From assembly GCA_900553515.1 (NCBI GenBank), contig USDN01000003.1:28455-92454 (forward strand): a DNA stretch of 64,000 nucleotides, in the 5' to 3' direction. Under the pieces are notes generated by a model. The model saw only the letters and a list, made by a program, of their open reading frames with translations. It was not told the origin of the DNA and did not search any database. Made by a program: the position numbers and the translations under genes. How positions within the stretch are numbered: position 1 is the first letter of the stretch; every line of letters starts with the position of its first letter. Shown piece after piece: positions 8,391 through 16,314 of the stretch. The stretch is from an uncultured Blautia sp. (GTDB lineage: Bacteria; Bacillota; Clostridia; Lachnospirales; Lachnospiraceae).

Positions 8391-9566
8391 ATGGATTATG
8401 CAAAGGAATCATTAAAAAAACACAGTGAGTGGAAGGGGAAAATCGAAGTGATCAGCCGTGTACCGGTTTCCACAAAGGAAGATCTGGCTCTGGCATACAC
8501 ACCGGGAGTTGCACAGCCATGTCTGGAGATCCAAAAGGATTTAGACAAAAGCTATGAACTTACAAGACGCCATAATATGTGCGCTGTTATTACAGATGGT
8601 TCGGCAGTTCTTGGTCTGGGGGATATCGGGCCAGAGGCAGGAATGCCGGTTATGGAGGGAAAAAGTGTTTTATTTAAAGCGTTTGGAGATGTTGACGCCT
8701 TTCCGCTGTGCATCAAAACAAAGGATGTAGATGAATTTGTAAATACAGTATATCTGTTATCCGGTTCTTTTGGCGGAATCAATCTGGAGGACATTTCCGC
8801 ACCTCGTTGTTTTGAGATTGAAAGAAAGCTGAAAGAAAAATGTGATATTCCGATTTTTCACGATGATCAGCATGGAACCGCAATTATTACTCTTGCAGGT
8901 TTGTTAAATGCGCTGAAGGTTGTTGGGAAAGAGAAAGAAAAGGTAAGGATTGTTACTTCCGGCGCGGGGGCAGCTGCTGTCTCTATTGTCAGATTGATCT
9001 TATCAGCAGGCTTTAAAAATGTTGTTATGTGCGACCGGAACGGTGCGATTTATGAGGGCCGAAAAGAAGGCATGAACTGGATCAAAGAGGAAATGGCACA
9101 ATATACAAACCGGGAAAAAAGAAAAGGAACTCTGGCAGAAATGCTGGTCGGAGCAGATATTTTTATTGGAGTTTCGGCCCCTGGTCTGGTAACCAGTGAT
9201 ATGGTCAGATCCATGGCTGAAGATGCGATTGTCTTTGCATGTGCAAATCCTACTCCGGAAATCTTTCCGGATGAGGCCAAGGCAGCCGGTGCGAAAGTGG
9301 TGGCAACGGGAAGAAGTGATTTTCCGAATCAGATCAATAATGTTCTGGCATTTCCCGGGGTATTTCGGGGCACATTTGATGTGCGTGCAAAGGATATCAA
9401 TGAAGAGATGAAAATGGCGGCAGCCAGAGCACTTGCAGAATTAATATCTGAAGAAGAACTGGAAGCAGATTATATTATACCAAAAGCTTTTGATCCAAGA
9501 GTAGGAAAGGCAGTGGCAGGTGCTGTTGCAAAGGCGGCAAAAGATTCAGGAGTGGCAAGAATCTAA
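8391..9566 (+). CDS. Malic enzyme, short NAD(P)-dependent bacterial form
   Basis: This 391-residue enzyme decarboxylates malate to pyruvate. The N-terminal domain has ALAYTPGVAQPC and the hallmark FHDDQHGTAI; the nucleotide-binding domain has VTSGAGAAAVSIVRL and FACANPTPEIFP. The length matches the single-unit bacterial form without a phosphotransacetylase-like extension. The ribosome-binding site GAGAGGAAG precedes the ATG. It lies 36 bases after the dehydrogenase and is probably cotranscribed. Cofactor preference (NAD or NADP) is not decided here. Confidence 0.93.
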   Translation: MDYAKESLKKHSEWKGKIEVISRVPVSTKEDLALAYTPGVAQPCLEIQKDLDKSYELTRRHNMCAVITDGSAVLGLGDIGPEAGMPVMEGKSVLFKAFGDVDAFPLCIKTKDVDEFVNTVYLLSGSFGGINLEDISAPRCFEIERKLKEKCDIPIFHDDQHGTAIITLAGLLNALKVVGKEKEKVRIVTSGAGAAAVSIVRLILSAGFKNVVMCDRNGAIYEGRKEGMNWIKEEMAQYTNREKRKGTLAEMLVGADIFIGVSAPGLVTSDMVRSMAEDAIVFACANPTPEIFPDEAKAAGAKVVATGRSDFPNQINNVLAFPGVFRGTFDVRAKDINEEMKMAAARALAELISEEELEADYIIPKAFDPRVGKAVAGAVAKAAKDSGVARI

Positions 9567-9604
9567 CAGACAGAATAATCTGATTGTGGTACTCATTTTT
9601 CTTG

Positions 9605-9640
9605 GACAGGCGTTGCTGTGACAGAAAGGCAATGCCTGTC
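9605..9640 (+). promoter_or_regulatory. Hairpin upstream of glpP, candidate GlpP-responsive leader element
   Basis: GACAGGCGTTGC (9605-9616) pairs with GCAATGCCTGTC (9629-9640) over 12 bp with one G-U pair. A competing pair GGACAG/CTGTCC can form at its base. No strong U-tract follows. GlpP in Bacillus prevents termination in leaders of glycerol genes; that this hairpin is a target is inference. Confidence 0.4.
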
Positions 9641-9677
9641 TGTCCTCATATTTTGATAAAGGCATTGGAGGTACAGC

Positions 9678-10259
9678 ATGGAAAAGGAAAGAATACTGGA
9701 ACAATTTGAGGACTATCCTGTTATTGCTGCAATTAAGGATGAAACCGGGCTGAAAAAATGTCTGGAATCAGGGGCAGAAATACAGATAGTATTTGTGCTT
9801 TATGGAGATCTCTGCAATATCGGGGCTATTGTAGAACGTTTGAAAGAAGGCGGAAAAACTGTGATCATCCACCTTGACCTGATTAGTGGATTGGGAAATC
9901 GGGAGATCGTTGTAGATTATATAAAAAATACAACAAAAGCAGATGGGATCATATCTACAAAATCAACCTTGATAAAAAGAGCAAAAGAATTAGATTTTTT
10001 TGCAGTTATGCGTTTTTTTATGTTGGATTCCATGGTTTATGAAAATGTGAGAAAACAGATAGAAAATGTAAAGCCGGATATGATAGAAATTATTCCGGGA
10101 GCGATGCCTAAGGTGATTTCCAGGCTTTGTGAATTTATTGAGGGTAAGGTTCCAGTGATCGCAGGGGGAATGATCATGGATAAGGAGGATACTATGAAAG
10201 CGCTGGGTGCCGGGGCAACAGCAATTTCTACTACAAGACAGAATGTCTGGTTTATGTAA
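9678..10259 (+). CDS. glpP: Glycerol-3-phosphate-responsive antiterminator GlpP
   Basis: The 193-residue protein matches the GlpP family, a small alpha/beta-barrel RNA-binding regulator that allows glp transcripts to pass leader terminators when glycerol-3-phosphate is present. Recognisable stretches are YPVIAAIKDETGLKKCL, VIIHLDLISGLGNREIVVDY, DGIISTKSTLIKRAKEL and IPGAMPKVI. TTGGAGG lies before the ATG. The gene is 26 bases upstream of glpK, so the regulator and its probable target enzyme share a transcript. Confidence 0.93.
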   Translation: MEKERILEQFEDYPVIAAIKDETGLKKCLESGAEIQIVFVLYGDLCNIGAIVERLKEGGKTVIIHLDLISGLGNREIVVDYIKNTTKADGIISTKSTLIKRAKELDFFAVMRFFMLDSMVYENVRKQIENVKPDMIEIIPGAMPKVISRLCEFIEGKVPVIAGGMIMDKEDTMKALGAGATAISTTRQNVWFM

Positions 10260-10285
10260 AATAAGAAGGATGAAGGTGCGGAAGT

Positions 10286-11797
10286 ATGGCAAAATATGTG
10301 ATGGCATTAGATGCGGGGACAACCAGTAACAGATGCATTTTATTTAATGAAAAAGGGCAGATGTGCAGTGTTGCACAGCGGGAGTTCAAACAGATTTTTC
10401 CCAAGCCGGGCTGGGTGGAGCATGATGCTAATGAAATTTGGGCCAGTCAGTTGGGAGTAGCTGTGGAAGCTATGAATATGATCGATGCATCGGCAGCGGA
10501 TATTGCTGCCATCGGAATTACAAACCAGAGAGAAACAACGATTCTTTGGGATAAAAATACAGGGGAACCGGTTTATAATGCCATTGTATGGCAGTGCCGC
10601 CGGACGTCAGAATATTGTGATTTTTTAAAAGAGCAGGGGCTGACAGAAAAATTTCGAGAGAAAACAGGACTGGTCATCGATGCATATTTTTCAGCAACAA
10701 AGATTAAATGGATTCTTGATAATGTTCCAGGAGCACGTGAAAGAGCAGAAAAGGGTGAACTCTTATTTGGCACCGTGGAAACATGGCTGATTTGGAAACT
10801 GACGAAAGGAAAAGCCCATGTAACGGACTATTCCAATGCTGCCAGAACGATGCTTTTTAATATCAATACGCTGGAATGGGATGATGAAATATTACAGATA
10901 CTGGATATTCCAAAGGCAATCCTTCCTGAGGCAATGCCCAGCAGCTGTGTATATGGAATAGCGGATCCTGCATTTCTGGGAGGGGAAATTCCTATTTCCG
11001 GAGCGGCGGGAGATCAGCAGGCTGCTCTTTTTGGACAGACCTGTTTTCAGGCAGGCGATGCAAAAAGCACTTATGGGACAGGCTGCTTTCTTTTGATGAA
11101 TACAGGAGAAAAGCTGGTGTTCTCGGAAAACGGTCTGATCACAACCATTGCCTGGGGGCTGGATGGAAAAGTGACATACGCTTTGGAAGGTTCTGTTTTT
11201 GTGGCAGGCGCAGCCATACAATGGCTTCGTGACGAGATGCGGATCATTGATTCAGCAGAGGATTCTGAGTATATGGCAAAAAAAGTAAAGGATACCAATG
11301 GCTGTTATGTGGTTCCGGCATTTACAGGTCTGGGAGCGCCTTACTGGGATCAGTATGCGAGAGGAACGATCGTGGGTATTACCAGAGGCGTAAATAAGTA
11401 TCATATTATCCGGGCTACATTGGAATCCCTGGCATACCAGGTGAATGATGTTCTGGTTGCCATGAAAGCAGATTCCGGAATTGCGCTTTCTTCTTTAAAA
11501 GTAGATGGCGGAGCCAGTGCAAATGATTTTCTGATGCAGACACAGGCAGATATTATCAATGTACCTGTAAACCGACCTCAGTGCGTAGAGACAACAGCCA
11601 TGGGGGCGGCATATCTGGCCGGGCTTGCAGTCGGATACTGGAAAGATATGGAGGATATTAAAAATAACTGGATGGTCGATCGGACTTTTGTTCCGGTTCT
11701 GGAAGAAAAGACACGGACAGAACGGATACAGGGGTGGAAAAAGGCTGTTAAGTATGCTTATGGATGGGCAAAACAGGAACAAATTGAAAACGAATAA
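10286..11797 (+). CDS. glpK: Glycerol kinase
   Basis: This 503-residue FGGY-family kinase phosphorylates glycerol to glycerol-3-phosphate with ATP. It starts with the phosphate-binding motif MALDAGTTSNRCILF. Conserved glycerol-site residues sit in KPGWVEHDANEIW, ITNQRETTILWD and AAGDQQAALFGQ, and the C-terminal signature is KVDGGASANDFLMQ. Length equals the family norm (about 500). Placement right after glpP supports the assignment. No glpF or glpD lies in the window. The ribosome-binding site is weak (GAAGG 15-20 bases upstream). Confidence 0.96.
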   Translation: MAKYVMALDAGTTSNRCILFNEKGQMCSVAQREFKQIFPKPGWVEHDANEIWASQLGVAVEAMNMIDASAADIAAIGITNQRETTILWDKNTGEPVYNAIVWQCRRTSEYCDFLKEQGLTEKFREKTGLVIDAYFSATKIKWILDNVPGARERAEKGELLFGTVETWLIWKLTKGKAHVTDYSNAARTMLFNINTLEWDDEILQILDIPKAILPEAMPSSCVYGIADPAFLGGEIPISGAAGDQQAALFGQTCFQAGDAKSTYGTGCFLLMNTGEKLVFSENGLITTIAWGLDGKVTYALEGSVFVAGAAIQWLRDEMRIIDSAEDSEYMAKKVKDTNGCYVVPAFTGLGAPYWDQYARGTIVGITRGVNKYHIIRATLESLAYQVNDVLVAMKADSGIALSSLKVDGGASANDFLMQTQADIINVPVNRPQCVETTAMGAAYLAGLAVGYWKDMEDIKNNWMVDRTFVPVLEEKTRTERIQGWKKAVKYAYGWAKQEQIENE

Positions 11798-11866
11798 AAC
11801 AGGATAAAAATTATCTAATCAATGCGCTTTTTTTGAAGAAGATATGTGCAAAATGTACTATTTATA

Positions 11867-11895
11867 TTGACAGAAATGAAAACTTATATTATAAT
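11867..11895 (+). promoter_or_regulatory. Consensus promoter upstream of the hydrolase-membrane fusion gene
   Basis: TTGACA (11867-11872), 17 bases, TATAAT (11890-11895): a full consensus sigma-A promoter. The start is expected near 11902, in front of the hairpin at 11934. Confidence 0.75.
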
Positions 11896-11933
11896 TTGTA
11901 CATAATATATGTGCTGCCTAAGAGAACGGAGAG

Positions 11934-11968
11934 AAGGGTATACAAGCATTGTTTTGTATACCCTTTTA
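11934..11968 (+). terminator. Perfect 12-bp hairpin in the leader of the hydrolase-membrane gene
   Basis: AAGGGTATACAA (11934-11945) pairs perfectly with TTGTATACCCTT (11954-11965) around an 8-base loop; TTATT follows. It lies about 32 bases after the predicted start of transcription and 34 before the ribosome-binding site. It may be a leader attenuator, or a DNA operator, since GGGTATAC is repeated symmetrically. Confidence 0.5.
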
Positions 11969-12014
11969 TTGTGTCTACAGGCATTATGCATCCATTATAA
12001 GGAGGGACATGAGG

Positions 12015-13859
12015 ATGAACAAAAAAGGTAAAAAGAGTGCTGGTTTCTGGTTGTGTATTTCCTTGATCATTTGTCTTATCAGCTGTATTGGCGCCAGTAT
12101 GATTCAGACAAATTTTGGAAAAGTCACTGTCAAAGATCTGCGATTTGAAACAGAAAGCGGGCATCAGATGAGTGCATTGCTTCTGAAACCTGACACAGCA
12201 ACAGCAGAAAATCCTGCACCGGCTATCATTTGCAGCCACGGATGGTATAATAACCGTGAGATGCAGGATCTGAATTATGTTGAGTATGCACGACGCGGAT
12301 ATGTGGTACTTTCAATTGATATGTATGGGCACGGCAATTCAGATAACCTGCCTGCAGGAGACTGGTGGAAACCAGAAAATAATGCAAATGGAATGTATGA
12401 TGCTGTTAAAATGATGGCTACACTGCCTTATGTTGATAAGGAGAAAATCGGAGTTACAGGACACTCTAACGGGGCACTTGCCAGCCGTACAGCAGTTTTA
12501 CTGGATAATGAAGCAGAGAAACCTTTGATTGAAGCTGCTCTTCTGGTTTCAAATGATGCCGTTTATAAAGGCGAGGATGGCGCATATTTTAATATGTTTG
12601 GAGACAGGGATGCAGGTATTGTTGCATGTCAGTATGATGAATTCTTCCATAGAACCTATAATGAGGATGGCTCTCATACTGCACCGAGAGATTTCCTTAA
12701 ACAGCCAAATGCACAGTCATTCCTGCATTTTGGCGAGGATCCGGAAGGGCTGGATACACGCGAAGCTGAAACAATCTATAAGGAAGATATAGAGGGGAAA
12801 GAAGCGGCTCGTGTGATCTATAATCCCAATATTACACACCCATGGGCACATTTTTCCAAGCGCGTGGTAGATTCAAGTGTACAGTTTTTTGAGGATGCTT
12901 TAGGAGCTCCGAATCCAATCAACGGAAGTAATCAGATATGGCAGGTAAAGGTGGTTTTTAATGCTTTGGGACTTGTAGGATTTATTATGTTTGTGGTAAG
13001 TTTTGCAAAAGTCTTATTGAGAACAAACTGTTTTTCTTCATTAAGAGTGGAGGAAGAAGTACTTCCGGCACCGGCACTTTCTGGAAAGGAAAAGACATGG
13101 TTTTGGGTCAGCAGTATTTTAGGAGCAGTATTTAGTTTTGTTGTTTATATGTTTGGATATAGTGTGATTTCAAAGCTGGTTGGAGGTATTGTTCCGCAGT
13201 CAGGGCCTGCATTTATTGGAATCTGGGCGGCTTTATGCGGAGTATTTTCACTGTTTCTTCTTTGGGTTGGCAGGAAGTTTACAAAGGCTCCTTCCAGAAC
13301 AGAAGAAAATGGTGTTAAGATCAGTGCGAAAAAGCTTGGACTGACCATTCTTCTTGCTCTTATAGTAGCAGTTTCAGCATATGGTCTGGTATTTTTAGCA
13401 GATTATTTGTTTAAGACAGATTTCCGCATTTGGGTAGTAGCACTGAAGGCTTTTAATGCAAATATGATTCCGTATATTTTATTATACCTGCCTTTGTTCT
13501 TGTTATATTACATACCAAATTCAATTTGTATCAATAGTTATAACTATTTTGAATTAGGAAAAAAACCATGGATAAATACCTGCGTGAATGCAATGTTTAA
13601 TATTCTACCAAGTGTTGTTATGGTAATCATCATGTATGGATGCTTCTTTATCAGCGGTTATTTACCTAATGAATTTGTTCCGTTCTTCGGAGGCTCAATT
13701 ATTGGAATCTGGCTTTACCCGGTAATTGTAATTCTGGCTGTGGCAGCAGTGGTTTCCAGAAAACTGTATCGTGCAACGAAGAATCCGTATCTGGCAGGCA
13801 TCATTATGGCAGTATTAGTTGCAATTATGAGCTGTACCAATACGCTGACCCAGATGTAA
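12015..13859 (+). CDS. Alpha/beta hydrolase with C-terminal multi-spanning membrane domain
   Basis: This roughly 614-residue protein starts with one membrane segment (about residues 10-30). An alpha/beta-hydrolase domain follows, with PAIICSHGWYNN, the nucleophile elbow GHSNG, and a C-terminal His in ITHPWAHFSK. The second half has about seven hydrophobic segments and no family I can name. A consensus promoter and leader hairpin serve this gene alone. ATG at 12015 is preferred because GGAGGG (12001-12006) is 8 bases upstream; ATG at 12009 is only 2 bases from it. The role could be turnover of an acylated or esterified surface or lipid substrate at the membrane. Confidence 0.75.
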   Translation: MNKKGKKSAGFWLCISLIICLISCIGASMIQTNFGKVTVKDLRFETESGHQMSALLLKPDTATAENPAPAIICSHGWYNNREMQDLNYVEYARRGYVVLSIDMYGHGNSDNLPAGDWWKPENNANGMYDAVKMMATLPYVDKEKIGVTGHSNGALASRTAVLLDNEAEKPLIEAALLVSNDAVYKGEDGAYFNMFGDRDAGIVACQYDEFFHRTYNEDGSHTAPRDFLKQPNAQSFLHFGEDPEGLDTREAETIYKEDIEGKEAARVIYNPNITHPWAHFSKRVVDSSVQFFEDALGAPNPINGSNQIWQVKVVFNALGLVGFIMFVVSFAKVLLRTNCFSSLRVEEEVLPAPALSGKEKTWFWVSSILGAVFSFVVYMFGYSVISKLVGGIVPQSGPAFIGIWAALCGVFSLFLLWVGRKFTKAPSRTEENGVKISAKKLGLTILLALIVAVSAYGLVFLADYLFKTDFRIWVVALKAFNANMIPYILLYLPLFLLYYIPNSICINSYNYFELGKKPWINTCVNAMFNILPSVVMVIIMYGCFFISGYLPNEFVPFFGGSIIGIWLYPVIVILAVAAVVSRKLYRATKNPYLAGIIMAVLVAIMSCTNTLTQM

Positions 13860-13919
13860 GGCAGAAAGTCATTGTCTGAGTTAAATTTGGAATTGTTATA
13901 AGTCAAATAAAATCTATAA

Positions 13920-13965
13920 AAAGCACGCGTTTCTGTAGAAAATAATTCTATGGAACACGTGCTTT
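13920..13965 (+). terminator. Long imperfect hairpin after the hydrolase-membrane gene
   Basis: AAAGCACG (13920-13927) pairs with CGTGCTTT (13958-13965). An inner TAGAA/TTCTA stem gives a bipartite hairpin. The U-tract is poor (TTTGATAAG), so termination is likely but not certain. The rest of the 305-base gap 13860-14164 holds the TrkH promoter and leader hairpin. Confidence 0.5.
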
Positions 13966-14025
13966 GATAAGTTACAGCAAAAATTATATCTGCAGATGGG
14001 ATTTAATCCAGGCAGAAGTTTATAT

Positions 14026-14054
14026 TGACAGTTTCCTGATATTAGTGATATCCT
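14026..14054 (+). promoter_or_regulatory. Promoter of the potassium uptake operon
   Basis: TTGACA (14026-14031), 17 bases, TATCCT (14049-14054). The -35 is consensus, the -10 weak. Transcription would begin near 14061, 26 bases before the leader hairpin. Confidence 0.5.
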
Positions 14055-14086
14055 CAGAACAACACAGAGAATGCAAAACAATTCTG

Positions 14087-14124
14087 ACACTCTCTCTTTA
14101 GCTTTGTAAAGAGGGAGTGTGTTT
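14087..14124 (+). terminator. 14-bp leader hairpin before the TrkH/KtrB gene
   Basis: ACACTCTCTCTTTA (14087-14100) pairs with TAAAGAGGGAGTGT (14107-14120), 14 bp with a single G-U, around a 6-base loop; GTTTGTT follows. It is in the 5' leader, not after a gene, so it is a candidate attenuator of potassium uptake. No known riboswitch fold is apparent in so short a leader. Confidence 0.5.
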
Positions 14125-14164
14125 GTTATGCAGCAACAATTCTGATAAAGAGGTTATGAATAAA

Positions 14165-15463
14165 ATGATAAAACAATTTGTTAAAAAACAGTCTCCCGGA
14201 AGGCTGATCACAATGGGATTTGCCAGTGTGATACTGATCGGGACATTACTGCTTTTAATGCCGGTATCCATTAAGGAAGGGGCAGAGGTGTCGTTTATTG
14301 ATGCTTTATTTACTTCTACCAGTGCAGTCTGTGTTACAGGTCTGATCGTAGTGGATACAGCCGATCACTTTACCGCGCTGGGACAGGGGATTATTGCAGT
14401 ACTGATCCAGATCGGAGGTCTGGGTGTTACATCTGTAGGAGTAGGAATAGTACTTGCCGCAGGAAAAAGAGTCAGTTTCAAAAGCAGGCTTATGGTTAAA
14501 GAAGCGTTAAATGTCAGTGATCTGAGGGGAATGGTGAAGCTGGTAAAGGCTATTCTTATCATGACACTGTGCTTTGAAAGTATTGGTGCAGCTTTGAGTT
14601 TTGTAGTCTTTGTACAGGATTACAGTCCGCTGCATGCTCTTGGAATCAGTATTTTTCATTCGATTGCCTCTTTTAATAATGCAGGTTTTGATATTTTGGG
14701 AGGACTTAGAAATCTGATTCCCTATCAGAATAATGTCCTGCTTAATCTGACAACCTGTTTTCTGATCATATTTGGAGGAATTGGTTTTCTTGTGATTCTG
14801 GATATTATAAAAAATAAAAGATTTAAAAAACTCTCGTTTAATTCAAAGATTGTTCTTTCCACCAGCGGAATTCTCCTGGCAGTGGGAACACTGCTGCTGA
14901 AAATGACAGAAGACATCAGCTGGATGGGGGCTTTCTTCAACAGTGTTTCGGCCAGGACAGCAGGATTTTCTACATATTCCGTAGGAAGCTTCAGTAATGC
15001 AGGACTGTTTGTCTTATGCATTCTTATGTTTATAGGAGCATCTCCGGGGTCTACAGGAGGCGGTATAAAAACAAGTACATTTTTTGTTATGACTCAGAAA
15101 GCCAGGGGTATGTGTACTAACGGAGTAACCGGTGCATTCAAAAGAAGCATTTCCAACCAGAATGTTATGAAGGCATTTACCATAACAATGCTTTCAGCCG
15201 CAGTAGTGGGCGTGTCTACGTTTCTGATGTGCGTCCTGGAACCGGACTATAGTTTTATGCAGGTGTTTTTTGAAATGGTATCTGCTTTTGGCACCGTTGG
15301 TCTTTCCACAGGAATCACTCCTGAACTGGGAATGGCAGCAAAGCTGGTGACAATACTGGTAATGTTTACAGGACGTCTTGGTGCAATTACCATGGTATCC
15401 ATATGGAGTGATCACAAGGAGCCGAATATCAGGTATTCAGAGGAAACAGTGATCATAGGATAA
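14165..15463 (+). CDS. TrkH/KtrB-family potassium uptake channel subunit
   Basis: This roughly 432-residue membrane protein has the four membrane-pore-membrane repeats of the superfamily of K+ transporters. The four filter loops, each with its conserved glycine, read TSAVCVTGL, SIASFNNAGFD, SVSARTAGFST and MVSAFGTVGLSTG. Length fits KtrB rather than the longer TrkH. The gene is followed after 34 bases by the matching RCK subunit. Start is uncertain: ATG 14165 lies 11 bases from AGAGG and ATG 14156 only 2; a GTG at 14117 lies in the leader hairpin and is rejected. Confidence 0.92.
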   Translation: MIKQFVKKQSPGRLITMGFASVILIGTLLLLMPVSIKEGAEVSFIDALFTSTSAVCVTGLIVVDTADHFTALGQGIIAVLIQIGGLGVTSVGVGIVLAAGKRVSFKSRLMVKEALNVSDLRGMVKLVKAILIMTLCFESIGAALSFVVFVQDYSPLHALGISIFHSIASFNNAGFDILGGLRNLIPYQNNVLLNLTTCFLIIFGGIGFLVILDIIKNKRFKKLSFNSKIVLSTSGILLAVGTLLLKMTEDISWMGAFFNSVSARTAGFSTYSVGSFSNAGLFVLCILMFIGASPGSTGGGIKTSTFFVMTQKARGMCTNGVTGAFKRSISNQNVMKAFTITMLSAAVVGVSTFLMCVLEPDYSFMQVFFEMVSAFGTVGLSTGITPELGMAAKLVTILVMFTGRLGAITMVSIWSDHKEPNIRYSEETVIIG

Positions 15464-15497
15464 ATATCCGTATTAATGGAAAGATGAGGAAAAGAAT

Positions 15498-16163
15498 ATG
15501 TTTAAGAAAAAAACAGAAAATGCGTATGCAGTAATAGGGCTTGGCCGTTTTGGAGAGGCGCTGGCGATTATGCTTGCCGAATCAGGAAAAGAAGTGATCG
15601 TAGCAGACCGGGATGAAAACAAAATAAAAGAAATGAGGCAGTACACCGAGTATGCTTTCGTAGTTGAAAACTTAAATAAAGAAACTCTGAAGGAAATGGG
15701 AATCCAGAACTGTGACGTGGCCATAATCTGCATTGGTGAGCAGGTGGATATAAGCATACTGACGACTATGAGCGTTCTGGAGCTGGGCGTGCCCCGTGTG
15801 ATTTCAAAGGCTCTCAGTGCGGAACAGGGAGCTGTTCTGGAAAAACTGGGCGCAGAGGTTGTTTATCCGGAACGCGATATGGCAGTCCGCCTTGGAAAAA
15901 AACTGTTGTCAGGACAGCTGATCGATTATGTTGCCCTGCTGAATGATGTGGAAATTCGACAGATCCAGGTGCCGGAAAGTCTGGATGGAAAAACAGTGAA
16001 AGAAATAGAACTGCGCCAAAAATTTCGCCTGAATATTATTGCTATTGAAAATATAAGCGGAACAAATACAGAAGTAGTACCTGAGGATGTTTTGAAAAAA
16101 GACGATATTATTGTGGTTATTGGGAAGATTAAAAATATTAACAGCTTTGAAGAGTCTTTATAA
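15498..16163 (+). CDS. TrkA/KtrA-type RCK regulatory subunit
   Basis: The 221-residue cytoplasmic protein gates the K+ channel encoded upstream. The N-terminal RCK domain has the Rossmann motif VIGLGRFGEALA and the ribose-binding acidic residue in VIVADRDENK. The C-terminal RCK_C domain covers roughly residues 135-215 (IRQIQVPESLDGKTVKEIEL). Length is standard for a single-unit KtrA. GATGAGGAAAAG precedes the ATG. Ligands in the family are ATP/ADP and, for RCK_C, cyclic di-AMP. Confidence 0.93.
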   Translation: MFKKKTENAYAVIGLGRFGEALAIMLAESGKEVIVADRDENKIKEMRQYTEYAFVVENLNKETLKEMGIQNCDVAIICIGEQVDISILTTMSVLELGVPRVISKALSAEQGAVLEKLGAEVVYPERDMAVRLGKKLLSGQLIDYVALLNDVEIRQIQVPESLDGKTVKEIELRQKFRLNIIAIENISGTNTEVVPEDVLKKDDIIVVIGKIKNINSFEESL

Positions 16164-16182
16164 TTAAGAAAAAAGTGTGAAA

Positions 16183-16209
16183 TTAGCACTCGCCTCTTTA
16201 CATTGCTAG
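16183..16209. promoter_or_regulatory. Degenerate CIRCE element (HrcA operator) before clpB
   Basis: The left arm TTAGCACTC (16183-16191) is a perfect CIRCE half. After the standard 9-base spacer the right arm CATTGCTAG (16201-16209) matches 6 of 9 bases of GAGTGCTAA. It overlaps the -35 of the clpB promoter, so HrcA repression is plausible. Confidence 0.6.
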
Positions 16210-16225
16210 CAAAATGTGATATGTT
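16197..16225 (+). promoter_or_regulatory. clpB promoter
   Basis: TTTACA (16197-16202), 17 bases, TATGTT (16220-16225). The CIRCE-like element overlaps its -35. The 5' leader would be about 80 bases with no strong structure visible. Confidence 0.5.
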
Positions 16226-16314
16226 ATATAAGAACTAGAACAAGACGACAAATATTGCTGCAGATTTTTAGCAATAGTCAATCACTTTTTGTATAGATAC
16301 AGGGAGGAGAGCCT

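Noticed and set aside
11798..12014. Possible known riboswitch before the hydrolase-membrane gene
   Set aside because: The leader is only about 110 bases with one simple hairpin, and no conserved riboswitch core could be recognised.
14117..14164. GTG at 14117 as start of the TrkH/KtrB gene
   Set aside because: It lies within the leader hairpin, and the extra residues are not typical of the family. ATG 14165 (or 14156) is better.
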